From positions 1 through 15,660 of the forward strand of contig CAYHHE010000069.1 of assembly GCA_964356295.1 (NCBI GenBank): a stretch of DNA of 15,660 nt, given 5' to 3'. Origin of the DNA: CAVQGZ01 sp964356295. GTDB taxonomy: Bacteria; Actinomycetota; Actinomycetes; Jiangellales; Jiangellaceae. Positions 1 to 6,907 of this stretch are shown here, piece by piece. A program made the translations under genes and the position numbers. The notes beneath the pieces are model-generated. The model made no database searches and was not told the origin of the DNA. It saw only the letters and a program-made list of their open reading frames with translations. Positions within the stretch are counted from its first letter, which is position 1. Every line of letters starts with the position of its first letter.

Positions 1-4
1 GTAC

Positions 5-54
5 GCCCGTGGGAGGTTGACGGGGCTCGTATGCCACGTCAACCTCCCACGGGC
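5..54. repeat. Perfect 18-bp inverted repeat (long hairpin)
   Basis: The left arm at 5-22 (GCCCGTGGGAGGTTGACG) is the exact reverse complement of the right arm at 37-54, around a 14-nt loop at 23-36. The pairing stops at both outer and inner ends, so the element is sharply delimited. A partial third copy of the inner motif (CGTCAAC) follows at 57-63. No T-tract follows either arm, so a classical intrinsic terminator is not clearly supported. It could instead be a dispersed palindromic repeat, a protein-binding site, or a transcription stop for a gene to the left of the window. The inverted repeat itself is seen directly; its role is unknown. Confidence 0.9.
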
Positions 55-95
55 CTCGTCAACGTGGCGAGGGACCTCGAGGCTGGGGACGACGC

Positions 96-105
96 CTGCA
101 TGCAG
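96..105. promoter_or_regulatory. Short palindrome upstream of the AbiEi/DUF559 gene
   Basis: CTGCATGCAG is a perfect 10-bp palindrome lying 26 bp before the ATG at 132. It sits where an operator for a winged-helix autoregulator could lie. A 10-bp palindrome can arise by chance in this composition, so a regulatory role is only a possibility. Confidence 0.2.
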
Positions 106-131
106 CGGCACTCAGCCTGCACTCTCGGGGC

Positions 132-1097
132 ATGAGAGCTCGACCGAACCCGTGCGTGCGGCATGGCGGCGTGGCCCTACACCGTGACTTCCTCGCCGCC
201 GGCTACTCACCCGAGGAGGTCGTCGCTCTGGTCCGCGCCGGCCACATCGTCCGGGTGCGACGAGGGGCCTACGCCGACGCGGCCCTCTGGCGAACCTTGG
301 ACGACGTCGGACGGCACCTGCTCCGGGCCCGCGCCGTGCTGGCCGTGCTGGAGCCTCCCGCAGCGTTGAGCCACGCCAGCGCAGCCATCGCCCTGGGCCT
401 TCCGGTCTGGGGAGCGGGCCTGGACAGTGTCCACGTCACTCGCGCCGGACGTAGCCAGTCACGCCGTGAGGCCGGGGTCGTCCACCACAACGGCGTGCTG
501 CCGGCCGATCAGGTGGTGGAGGTCGGTGGGTTGCGCGTCACCCGCGTCGACCGGACCGTGCTCGACCTGGCACGGCTGGCAGGATTCGAAGCCGGCGTCG
601 TCACGGCCGACGCCGCGCTGCACAGCAAGCTGGTGACCGTCGAGAACCTCCGGGTGCTGGCGATCGCCCAGCGCGACTGGCCCGGCTCCCGAGTGGCGAG
701 CAGGGTGCTGGCCTTCGCGGACGGCCTGGCCGAGTCCGTGGGCGAGTCGCGCACCCGCGTGCTGTTCCACGATCAAGGGCTGCCGAAGCCGCGACTGCAG
801 GTCGAGATCCGCTCGCGCGGACGCCTGCTCGGCCGGGTCGACCTCCTCATCGAGGAGGCCCGGACGGTGGTGGAGTTCGACGGACGGATGAAGTACCAGG
901 GGGGCGAGTCCGGCGACCCGCGCGAGGTCGAGAACGTGCTGTGGGCCGAGAAGCGTCGCGAGGACGACATCCGCGGTGACGGCTACGAGTTCTGCCGCGT
1001 CATCTGGCCCGACCTCGACCGACCCGTATCCACCGCCCGTCGCATTCGGGCCGCGGTAGACCGGGGACTGGGACGGGGCTTCGGCCGGTCGGCCTGA
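132..1097 (+). CDS. AbiEi-like winged-helix / DUF559 (Vsr-like) nuclease-domain protein
   Basis: This 321-residue protein has two parts. Residues about 10-55 (HGGVALHRDFLAAGYS ... RVRRGAYA) resemble the winged-helix N-terminus of AbiEi-type antitoxins of type IV toxin-antitoxin systems. Residues about 200-310 match the DUF559 fold, related to Vsr and PD-(D/E)XK nucleases: E205 in ESRTR, D237 in GRVDLLI, E248 and D250 in EFDG, K254, then E273-K-R-R-E-D278. The acidic and lysine residues expected of an active nuclease core all appear present. Such proteins are common and often multi-copy in actinobacterial genomes, and their role is not established. No AbiEii-type nucleotidyltransferase toxin is adjacent, so this is not a canonical AbiE pair. 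The ATG at 132 has only a weak upstream purine run (GGGG directly before it), and a later start is possible. It converges with the gene ending at 1125. Domain assignment is by motif reading; function is unproven. Confidence 0.8.
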   Translation: MRARPNPCVRHGGVALHRDFLAAGYSPEEVVALVRAGHIVRVRRGAYADAALWRTLDDVGRHLLRARAVLAVLEPPAALSHASAAIALGLPVWGAGLDSVHVTRAGRSQSRREAGVVHHNGVLPADQVVEVGGLRVTRVDRTVLDLARLAGFEAGVVTADAALHSKLVTVENLRVLAIAQRDWPGSRVASRVLAFADGLAESVGESRTRVLFHDQGLPKPRLQVEIRSRGRLLGRVDLLIEEARTVVEFDGRMKYQGGESGDPREVENVLWAEKRREDDIRGDGYEFCRVIWPDLDRPVSTARRIRAAVDRGLGRGFGRSA

Positions 1098-1124
1098 CAC
1101 CGTCCCATCGGGTACCTGGCGTGA

Positions 1125-1334
1125 TCAACGGGGGGCAGGGCGGGGGGAGAGCTCGGCGGTGAGCGAGGGGTGGCGGGAGCCATCGGCGTCGATCGGGGCC
1201 CAGGGCTGCGACCGGACCCACTGCGAGCCGCAGGACGTGCACGCGAAGAGCCGCTCGCCGGACCTGTCCTGCGCGGTCGGACGCCAGCGGCACGCCTTCC
1301 GGCACGGCTCCTGGCGCAGTTCTGGGTTCGTCAC
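1125..1334 (-). CDS. Small zinc-ribbon-like protein
   Basis: This 69-residue protein starts at GTG 1334-1332, overlapping the TGA (1333-1331) of the preceding gene as GTGA, which suggests translational coupling. It has two cysteine pairs, C11-x3-C15 and C32-x2-C35 (FACTSCGSQW), spaced like a small zinc ribbon. These are followed by a W-x-P-I-D-A-D-G-x-x-HP stretch that I associate with small uncharacterised actinobacterial proteins. Longer reading frames through the same region in other phases lack this pattern. Function is unknown; nucleic-acid or protein binding through zinc is typical of the fold but is inference here. The alternative start at 1355 would add seven residues inside the upstream gene and is less likely. 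Confidence 0.7.
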   Translation of the reverse strand: MTNPELRQEPCRKACRWRPTAQDRSGERLFACTSCGSQWVRSQPWAPIDADGSRHPSLTAELSPRPAPR

Positions 1335-2599
1335 GCCGGCTCCCGCAGGTGCCACTCGGTGCCGTCCGGGGTGTCGCGGATCTGCACGCCCAGGGCGACC
1401 AGCCCGTCGCGCACCGCGTCCGCGGCCGGCCAGTCGCGAGCGTCGCGGGCCGCCTCGCGACGTTCCAGCAGCAGCTGCACGAAGGGGCCGAGCCTGTCGC
1501 GCGGGTCGCTCACCCCGTCCGCGGCGAGGTCTCCCAGCCGCACGAGCAGGGCGCGGAGCGTGCGGCGGGCGTGGTCGCGGTCGTCGCTCTGCTCGGTGTC
1601 CCGCGCCCAGTCCTCGATAGCCTGCTCGAGGTCGAGGACGGCCCGCACGGCGGCGTGCCCGTCCCGGTCGGCGACGGCACGCTCGAACGCAGCCTCCGCC
1701 GCCTCGGAGGCCTCACGCAGGCTCCCCGCTGCTCCCACCGAGAGCACCGTGACGGGATCGACCCGTGGACGTCGCGCAGCGGGCGACGCGGCAGGTGAGG
1801 TCGAGGTCCCTGCCCGGCCGGCGAGAGCGTCGGCCAGCACCCCCAGCGGGATGACCGTGCCCGCCGTCCATACTGTCTCGTCCCCGCGGAACCGAGCGAT
1901 GGCCGTCCCCCTGCCGTCGACCTCCGCCGTCGCCGTGACCGGGTCGATGAGCAGCGCGGTGTGCTCGTCCACCCCCAGCACCCCGACCTCGTCGGGCAGG
2001 TCGGCCTCCAGGCGCTCGAGCCGGGCCTCGCCGAGGTAGCAGAAGCGGGTGTCGTGGTTTCCGCCCTCGCTGTTGTCCCAGTGCGGGATGACCGCGGCAC
2101 GAATCCCGGTGACGCGCTCGAGGATGCCCAGGCCTGGACGCCACGCCGGGTCCTCTCCGACCTTGTAGACCTCGTATACCGGCACCGTGTGCGAGCCGAG
2201 GGTGAGCGCGGCCGCGCTGGCGAACACGCAGGCCCCGCCGCGTCGCACCACGTCGGCCACCTCGGCGGCGATGCCCGTGGAGTCCCACACCCGCAGCGCG
2301 TAGGTGGGTGAGCCAGGTCCGGCGAACGCCCAGCGCGCCGCGCGCAGCGCCGCCGCGGCCCGGTCCTGCGCCACCCGGTCGCCGGGCAGCCGCCAGTTCA
2401 GCGGGGTCACGGTCCGGTCGGCGACGTCGGAGAAGTACGCCACCGCGCGCGCGTTGAGGTCCTCGGCGTTGCCCTGGAAGCCGTAAGGCGTGTCCAGCAG
2501 CACCGACGGGCCCTCCCCGACCGCGTCAAATACCTTCCGGTGGATCTTCACCATGGTGGGGGCGGTCTCGCCGGAGCCCATGATGACGAGCAGGCTCAT
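1331..2599 (-). CDS. Cyanophycinase/peptidase S51-like protein with CysS-type C-terminal domain
   Basis: This is a 422-residue two-domain protein. Residues 1-255 form a class-I glutaminase/peptidase S51-like fold. They open with an MSLLVIMGSGETAPT strand-loop; the sequence GACVFASAAAL places a candidate nucleophile at S128 in the nucleophile elbow, and GVDEHTALLID (209-219) matches the conserved GxDExTA segment of the cyanophycinase group. A low-complexity Ala/Pro/Ser linker (about 261-282) leads to a helical region (283-380). The ending at 381-418 (REAARDARDWPAADAVRDGL, then a GVQIRDTPDGTEW-type tail) is the same as that of cysteinyl-tRNA synthetases. The rest of CysS (HIGH, KMSKS, Rossmann fold) is absent, so it is not a synthetase. 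Substrate is unknown; isoaspartyl/cyanophycin-like peptidase activity is a family-based possibility. The ATG has only a weak upstream GGCGG. It lies 94 bp after galK on the same strand and is probably a separate unit. Confidence 0.8.
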   Translation of the reverse strand: MSLLVIMGSGETAPTMVKIHRKVFDAVGEGPSVLLDTPYGFQGNAEDLNARAVAYFSDVADRTVTPLNWRLPGDRVAQDRAAAALRAARWAFAGPGSPTYALRVWDSTGIAAEVADVVRRGGACVFASAAALTLGSHTVPVYEVYKVGEDPAWRPGLGILERVTGIRAAVIPHWDNSEGGNHDTRFCYLGEARLERLEADLPDEVGVLGVDEHTALLIDPVTATAEVDGRGTAIARFRGDETVWTAGTVIPLGVLADALAGRAGTSTSPAASPAARRPRVDPVTVLSVGAAGSLREASEAAEAAFERAVADRDGHAAVRAVLDLEQAIEDWARDTEQSDDRDHARRTLRALLVRLGDLAADGVSDPRDRLGPFVQLLLERREAARDARDWPAADAVRDGLVALGVQIRDTPDGTEWHLREPA

Positions 2600-2671
2600 G
2601 CCAGGCCGCCGATCTCGTCGGCCACCGTGACCCTGCGCTGCTCCGGCACGACGACGCAGCCTACGGATGAG

Positions 2672-2692
2672 TCCGGTGGCTCGCCCCCCGGA
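2672..2692 (-). terminator. Weak hairpin immediately after galK
   Basis: On the strand of galK, an imperfect 8-bp stem (TCCGGGGG against CCACCGGA, one mismatch) with a 5-nt loop begins 1-2 nt after the galK stop at 2694. No T-tract follows. It may end or attenuate the gal transcript, or simply be a GC-rich chance fold. Confidence 0.25.
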
Positions 2693-2693
2693 G

Positions 2694-3851
2694 TCAGCGC
2701 AGCCGACGAGCGCCCGCGCAGGCCCGGGCGGTGAACATCGAGGGCCGGCCGAGCCCGTGTCGCTGGAAGGCGCGCCTCACCGCATCCCCTATCGGCGCGA
2801 CCTTGTCGGTGTCGACCAGCGCGATCGCGGCACCGCCGAAGCCGCCCCCGGTCATCCGTGACCCGTACGCGCCGGCGGCCAGCGACGCCTCCACGGCGAC
2901 ATCGAGCTCGGGAACCGTGACCTCGTAGTCCTCGCGCAGGGAGTCATGCGACGCGGTGAGGACGGGGCCGATGTCACGGGGGTCGGCCCCGCGCTCGAGC
3001 ATGTCGACCACGCTGAGCACGCGGGCGTTCTCGGTCACGACGTGACGCACCCGCCGGCGCAGCGTCTGGTCGGCGAGCCGGCGGAGGGCGTCGTCCAGGT
3101 CGGTCACGTCCCGCAACGCAGGCACGCCGAGCAGTCGTGCCGCCGCTTCGCACGAGCGGCGACGGGCGGCGTACTCGCCGTCGACGAGGCGGTGCGGCGC
3201 GCGCGTGTCGATGACCAGCAGGTCGAGACCGGAGTGCGACAGGTAGAACGGGACGGTGCGCACGGCCAGCGACCGCGTGTCCAGGAACACCAGGTGATCG
3301 GGGGCTGCGTGCATGGCTGCCATCTGGTCCATGACGCCGCAGGGCATGCCCACATACTCGTTCTCCGCCCGCCGGGCCAGCAGGGCGAGCTCGGTCCGGC
3401 CCAGGTGGGCCCCGGCAAGGGCTGCCAGCCCCAGCGCCACGGCGCACTCCAGCGACGCCGAGGACGACAACCCAGCGCCTAGGGGGACGTCCCCGGCGAT
3501 CGCGACGTCCGCACCCTGAACCGGGTGGCCGGCTTGAAGCAGAGCCCACGCGACGCCGGCGGGGTAGCCGGCCCAGCCGGCCGGCTCACCCGGCGCCAGC
3601 GAGGCCACCCCCAGATCCACCACAGCGGCGTCGGTTGTGGACACCAGCCGCAGCCGACCGTCCAACCGTGGCGCGGCCGCCACGGCGGTGCCTTGCCTGA
3701 GGGCCAGCGGCAGCACGAACCCGTCGTTGTAGTCGGTGTGCTCACCGATCAGGTTGACGCGTCCGGGGGCGAACCAGACGCCCGCCGGCTCGCCGCCCAG
3801 CCTCTCCTCAAGTGCAGTCGCGGCCCGCTCCGCGAGGTCGACCTCGTCCAC
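2694..3851 (-). CDS. galK: Galactokinase
   Basis: Phosphorylates galactose to galactose-1-phosphate with ATP in the cytoplasm, the entry step of the Leloir pathway. The GTG start at 3851 gives 385 residues, matching the usual GalK length of about 380-390. It has a good Shine-Dalgarno (GAGGA, 3857-3861) five bases upstream that overlaps the galE stop. Family signatures are all present: GRVNLIGEHTDYN at 30-42 (galactokinase signature), PLGAGLSSSAS at 123-133 (GHMP ATP-binding loop), catalytic Asp D175 in CGVMDQ, and GGGFGG at 335-340. An upstream ATG at 3926 would add 25 residues inside galE, with low-complexity Arg-rich sequence and no family similarity. It is the last gene of the deoR-galT-galE-galK operon. 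No sign of degradation. Confidence 0.96.
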   Translation of the reverse strand: MDEVDLAERAATALEERLGGEPAGVWFAPGRVNLIGEHTDYNDGFVLPLALRQGTAVAAAPRLDGRLRLVSTTDAAVVDLGVASLAPGEPAGWAGYPAGVAWALLQAGHPVQGADVAIAGDVPLGAGLSSSASLECAVALGLAALAGAHLGRTELALLARRAENEYVGMPCGVMDQMAAMHAAPDHLVFLDTRSLAVRTVPFYLSHSGLDLLVIDTRAPHRLVDGEYAARRRSCEAAARLLGVPALRDVTDLDDALRRLADQTLRRRVRHVVTENARVLSVVDMLERGADPRDIGPVLTASHDSLREDYEVTVPELDVAVEASLAAGAYGSRMTGGGFGGAAIALVDTDKVAPIGDAVRRAFQRHGLGRPSMFTARACAGARRLR

Positions 3852-3856
3852 AGCCG

Positions 3857-3861
3857 TCCTC
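3857..3861 (-). promoter_or_regulatory. Ribosome binding site that decides the galK start
   Basis: GAGGA on the minus strand lies five bases before the GTG at 3851 and overlaps the galE TGA (read as TGAGGA). It supports the GTG over the ATG at 3926 and suggests re-initiation by ribosomes finishing galE. Confidence 0.6.
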
Positions 3862-4807
3862 AGGCCGTCGAGATGAAGGTCCAGGCGTCGGCGACGATCT
3901 GCTCCAGGCCGTGTTCCACCCGCCACCCGAGCAGGTCGGCAGCCCGCCGGTTGGACGCGACCAGCACGGGAGGGTCGCCGGGACGTCGCGGCTGCTCCAC
4001 GGCGGGGATCGGGTGTCCCGTGACAGCCCGACAGGTCTCGACGACCTCGCGAACCGTGAAGCCCGTCCCGGTTCCCAGGTTGCAGATCAGGTGCTCGCCC
4101 GGTGTCGCAGCGTCCAACGCCAGCAGGTGCGCCCGACCGAGGTCCTCCACGTGCAGGTAGTCGCGCACCGCGGTTCCGTCGCGCGTCGGGTAGTCGGTAC
4201 CGAAGATGGCGACCTGCTCCCGCTCGCCGGCCGCCACTGCCAGGACGTTCGGAATCAGGTGTGTCTCCGGCAGGTGCCGCTCGCCCCGACCACGGTAGGC
4301 ACCCCCCACGTTGAAGTAGCGCAACGAGACCGCGGCCAGCCCGTGGGCGTGCGCGTAACCGGCGAGCATGTGGTCGACGGCCAGCTTGCTGTGCCCATAC
4401 GGGTTGATCGGGACGGCGGGGGTGTCCTCGGTGATCGGGCTCACCGTCGGCTCCCCGTAGGTCGCGGCCGTGGACGAGAACACGATGCGTGCGACGCCGG
4501 CGCGCCGCATCGCTTCCAGCAGCGCCAGGGTGCCGACGACGTTGTTGCGCCAGTACCTCTCGGGCGCGGCCACCGACTCGGCGACCAGGGACTTCGCCGC
4601 GAAGTGCAGCACCGCCTCGATGCCGTCGGCGAGCACGTCGTCGGCAGCGTCGATGGCGCCCTCGACGAAGGTGGCGCTCTCGGGCACGGCGTCGGCGTGG
4701 CCGGTGTCGAGGTTGTCCAGCACCACCACGTCGTGGCCGGCCGCCAGCAGCTGGGTGCTGACCACCGATCCGATGTACCCGGCACCGCCGGTCACGAGAA
4801 GCCTCAC
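3860..4807 (-). CDS. galE: UDP-glucose 4-epimerase
   Basis: Interconverts UDP-galactose and UDP-glucose using tightly bound NAD, regenerating UDP-glucose for GalT. The GTG at 4807 gives 315 residues beginning VRLLVTGGAGYIGS, so the NAD-binding G7-x-x-G10-x-x-G13 motif falls at the very N-terminus as expected for this short-chain dehydrogenase family. The catalytic set is visible: SSTAA around 111-115, then Y137-x3-K141 in PYGHSKLAVD. FAAKSLVAES (about 69-78) is also typical of GalE. An upstream ATG at 5017 would add 70 residues that lie within galT and resemble nothing. The GTG overlaps the galT TGA by 4 nt (GTGA), implying coupled translation. Length is slightly below the 330-340 usual in enterobacteria, but normal for actinobacterial GalE. 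Confidence 0.96.
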   Translation of the reverse strand: MRLLVTGGAGYIGSVVSTQLLAAGHDVVVLDNLDTGHADAVPESATFVEGAIDAADDVLADGIEAVLHFAAKSLVAESVAAPERYWRNNVVGTLALLEAMRRAGVARIVFSSTAATYGEPTVSPITEDTPAVPINPYGHSKLAVDHMLAGYAHAHGLAAVSLRYFNVGGAYRGRGERHLPETHLIPNVLAVAAGEREQVAIFGTDYPTRDGTAVRDYLHVEDLGRAHLLALDAATPGEHLICNLGTGTGFTVREVVETCRAVTGHPIPAVEQPRRPGDPPVLVASNRRAADLLGWRVEHGLEQIVADAWTFISTA

Positions 4808-5949
4808 CTCGACCCCCCTTCCTGTGTGGTGTCGCGCTGCGAGGTCTCCTCGACAGCGCTCGTCAGGGTGGCCGAGGTGACAGCGGATCGCAGCCGGGCC
4901 GCCATGTCCTCGGGTGCGATGTCGTTGATGAACGCTCCCATTGCCGACTCGGATCCGGCGAGGTACTTGAGCTTGTCCGGTGCCCTGCGGATGGACATCA
5001 GACGAAGGTGGAGCCACGCGAGGTCCCGGTCGGTGCGGACGGGGGCTTGGTACCAGGCTGCGATGTAGGGCAGCGGTACACCGAAGAGTTCGTCGAGCGC
5101 TCGCAGTACCACCAGGTAGGCCTCCGCGAGGTCGCTGCGCTCATCCTCGTCAAGGGCGGCCAGGTCGGGCACTTGCCGCCGAGGGTACAGGTGGACCTCC
5201 ACCGGCCAGCGAGCGGCGAACGGCACGAAGGCAACCCAGTTGTCGGTCTGCAGCACAACACGGTCCCCGGCCTTGAGCTCAGCGGCGACCACGTCGGCGA
5301 ACAGGTTCTCGCCGGTACGTGCACGGTAGTTGCGAGCCGACTCGAGCATCTGCCTGGATTTAGGCGTCACGAACGGGTAGGCGTAGATCTGCCCGTGCGG
5401 GTGGTGCAGGGTGACGCCGATCTCCGGGCCACGGTTCTCGAAGCAGAACACCTGCTCCACTTCCGGCAACTCCGACAGCGCCGTCGTGCGATCAGCCCAC
5501 ACATCGACTACCAGGCGCGCCTGCTCTGGGGCGAGCCGGGCGAACGAACCGGTGTGATCGCTGGTGAAGCACACCACCTCGCAGCGACCCACCGCCGGCT
5601 TGCGCTCGAGGAGCGCATCCTCGTCGTCCGGGACTGAGACGACATCGACTGCGAAGCTCGGGAAGCGGTTCTCGAACACGACAACGTCATAGTCCGGCTC
5701 AGGCACCTCGGTCAGTCGCGTCTCGGTGCTGGGGCACAACGGGCACTGGTCTGCAGGGGGAAGGTGGGTCCGAGCCTGACGATGAGCGGTCACAGCCACA
5801 TACTCACCGGTGAGCGGGTCGAGCCGGATCTCCGACGACGTCGCAACCGGCTCGATGTCACGGTGGTCTGAGATGGCCCGAGAAACATCTGTGCGGTCGT
5901 AGAAGATGATCTCGCGGCCGTCCGCCAGCACGCCGGAGGTTGCTCTCAC
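4804..5949 (-). CDS. galT: Galactose-1-phosphate uridylyltransferase
   Basis: Transfers UMP from UDP-glucose to galactose-1-phosphate, giving UDP-galactose and glucose-1-phosphate by a uridylyl-histidine intermediate. This 381-residue protein shows the type-1 GalT motifs. CPLCPS (C69, C72) matches the metal-site cysteines, and H132 in FTSDHTGSF matches a further metal ligand position. ENRGPEIG at 171-178 and HHPHGQIYA at 182-190 are conserved; the catalytic histidine is expected to be H185 in HPHGQ. The HLYPRR segment near the C-terminal half is also typical. The GTG start at 5949 overlaps the TGA of the regulator gene (GTGA) and has GAGGG upstream. Its place between the regulator and galE, and the full motif set, make it a functional Leloir enzyme. 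Length is a little above the E. coli enzyme (about 348), mainly in the N-terminal extension. Confidence 0.96.
   Translation of the reverse strand: MRATSGVLADGREIIFYDRTDVSRAISDHRDIEPVATSSEIRLDPLTGEYVAVTAHRQARTHLPPADQCPLCPSTETRLTEVPEPDYDVVVFENRFPSFAVDVVSVPDDEDALLERKPAVGRCEVVCFTSDHTGSFARLAPEQARLVVDVWADRTTALSELPEVEQVFCFENRGPEIGVTLHHPHGQIYAYPFVTPKSRQMLESARNYRARTGENLFADVVAAELKAGDRVVLQTDNWVAFVPFAARWPVEVHLYPRRQVPDLAALDEDERSDLAEAYLVVLRALDELFGVPLPYIAAWYQAPVRTDRDLAWLHLRLMSIRRAPDKLKYLAGSESAMGAFINDIAPEDMAARLRSAVTSATLTSAVEETSQRDTTQEGGSR
4813..4823 (-). promoter_or_regulatory. Ribosome binding site that decides the galE start
   Basis: AGGAAGGGGGG on the minus strand lies five bases before the GTG at 4807. 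It is the strongest Shine-Dalgarno in the gal operon and supports this start over the far-upstream ATG at 5017. Confidence 0.65.
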
Positions 5950-6740
5950 GAGACACCCTCGGTGCTGACCCTGACGATGCGCAACTCACCAACAAGGTCG
6001 CTCAGTGTGGTCGCAGCCCCTCTGTCCAACCCAGCATCGGTCACCAGGACGTCAGCCTCCTCCAGTCGCGCGATCGACGACAGCCCGACCTGCCCCCACT
6101 TGGTGTGATCGGCGACCACGACCAGGCGGTTCGAGGCGGCCACGAACGCACGGTCGACGTCAGCCTCGAGCAGATTCGGCGTGGTGAAGCCCGCTCGCTC
6201 GGTCATGCCATGGACGCCGAGGAACAGGATGTCGAGATGCATCTGGCGAAGCGCCAGGATCGCCACGGGCCCGACCAGTGCGTCGGACGGAGTCCGTACC
6301 CCACCGGTGACGATGACCGTCTGCGGCGACTCGGTCCCTCGTTGGAACACTTGGGCGACCTGCATGCTGTTCGTGACCACGGTGAGGTCCGCCCGTTCCC
6401 TCAGCTGCTGGGCCAGGGCCCACGTCGTCGTGCCGGCGGACAGGCCCACGGCCATCCCCGGTTCGGCGTACTCTGCGGCAGCGGTGGCGATCGCCTCCTT
6501 CTCCCTGTGCTGCTGTACCCACTTCGCTTCGAAACCAGGTTCGTTCGTGCTCAGCGAGGCCGCTGGCGTTGTGGCACCGCCGTGCACCTTGTCCAGCAGA
6601 CCCTGAGATGCCAGGGCCTCGAGGTCCCTTCGAATCGTCATGTCGGAGACGTTGAGGAACTGCGCCAGTTCCGCGACTCGCACCGATCCGCGCCTCCGGA
6701 CCTCTTCGACGATGCGGGCCTGGCGTTCGGACGCAAGCAC
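5946..6740 (-). CDS. DeoR-family transcriptional regulator
   Basis: Probable repressor of the gal operon and perhaps also of the divergent galactoside operon. From GTG 6740 it is 264 residues, the standard DeoR length. The N-terminal winged HTH spans about 4-57, with the recognition helix in VSDMTIRRDLEAL (31-43) and the family-typical KVHGGA (51-56). The C-terminal DeoRC sensor domain (about 78-235) shows LSAGTTTWALA, VVTNSM, VTGGV, FLGVHGM and VADHTKWG, the segments that bind phosphorylated sugars in this family. An ATG-equivalent start at 6812 would add 24 residues across the probable promoter and is rejected in favour of GTG, which has AGAGGT five bases upstream. It heads the operon and overlaps galT by 4 nt, so it should be autoregulated. 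The effector (for example galactose-1-phosphate or another sugar phosphate) is inferred, not shown. Confidence 0.93.
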   Translation of the reverse strand: MLASERQARIVEEVRRRGSVRVAELAQFLNVSDMTIRRDLEALASQGLLDKVHGGATTPAASLSTNEPGFEAKWVQQHREKEAIATAAAEYAEPGMAVGLSAGTTTWALAQQLRERADLTVVTNSMQVAQVFQRGTESPQTVIVTGGVRTPSDALVGPVAILALRQMHLDILFLGVHGMTERAGFTTPNLLEADVDRAFVAASNRLVVVADHTKWGQVGLSSIARLEEADVLVTDAGLDRGAATTLSDLVGELRIVRVSTEGVS

Positions 6741-6745
6741 GGTTG

Positions 6746-6751
6746 ACCTCT
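6746..6751 (-). promoter_or_regulatory. Ribosome binding site that decides the deoR-family start
   Basis: AGAGGT on the minus strand lies five bases before the GTG at 6740. It supports this start, after which the protein has exactly the expected DeoR N-terminus. Confidence 0.6.
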
Positions 6752-6772
6752 TCGGGGTGCGTGGACGGTTCC

Positions 6773-6800
6773 AGTCTCCCACGCGAGCGGGGGTTGTCAA
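6773..6800 (-). promoter_or_regulatory. Candidate promoter of the deoR-galTEK operon
   Basis: Reading leftward, a perfect TTGACA (6800-6795) is followed after 16 bases by GAGACT (6778-6773), which keeps the A2 and T6 of an actinobacterial TANNNT -10. Transcription would begin near 6766, giving a leader of about 25 nt that includes the ribosome site. The -10 is weak, so the assignment is tentative. Confidence 0.4.
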
Positions 6801-6802
6801 CC
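6792..6802. promoter_or_regulatory. Palindrome over the leftward -35 box (candidate operator)
   Basis: GGTTGTCAACC is a perfect palindrome (5-bp arms, one central base) that covers the candidate TTGACA of the leftward promoter. A repressor bound here would block RNA polymerase. Which protein binds is unknown; the neighbouring DeoR-family regulator is the natural candidate. GTTGACC-like half-sites also appear at 6742-6748 and 6859-6865. Confidence 0.35.
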
Positions 6803-6804
6803 AG

Positions 6805-6827
6805 ATTCTCACAGGATCAAACAGAAT
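6805..6827. promoter_or_regulatory. AT-richer inverted repeat in the divergent gap
   Basis: ATTCT (6805-6809) and AGAAT (6823-6827) form an inverted repeat with 13 bases between, in a locally AT-richer stretch containing GATCAAACAG. Arms are short, so this is a weak operator candidate only. Confidence 0.2.
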
Positions 6828-6907
6828 GGCGGGAGTCCATGTACGGTACCTGGGGTTCGTTGACCCAGAGTGACGGGGAACAGAGCCGGTTTGGGTCGCT
6901 CAGGCCC

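Noticed and set aside
132..1097. A type IV AbiE toxin-antitoxin operon
   Set aside because: Only the antitoxin-like N-terminus is present. The adjacent genes are convergent and show no AbiEii nucleotidyltransferase motif.
1159..2039. Rightward frames opposite the S51-CysS fusion gene
   Set aside because: They are Arg/Ala/Ser-rich low-complexity translations. The opposite strand has clear S51 and CysS features plus an overlapping downstream gene.
3812..5068. Long rightward frame of 418 codons across galE
   Set aside because: It is the antisense shadow of galE in high-GC DNA. The galE strand has complete catalytic motifs and coupled starts, while this frame has no recognisable domain.
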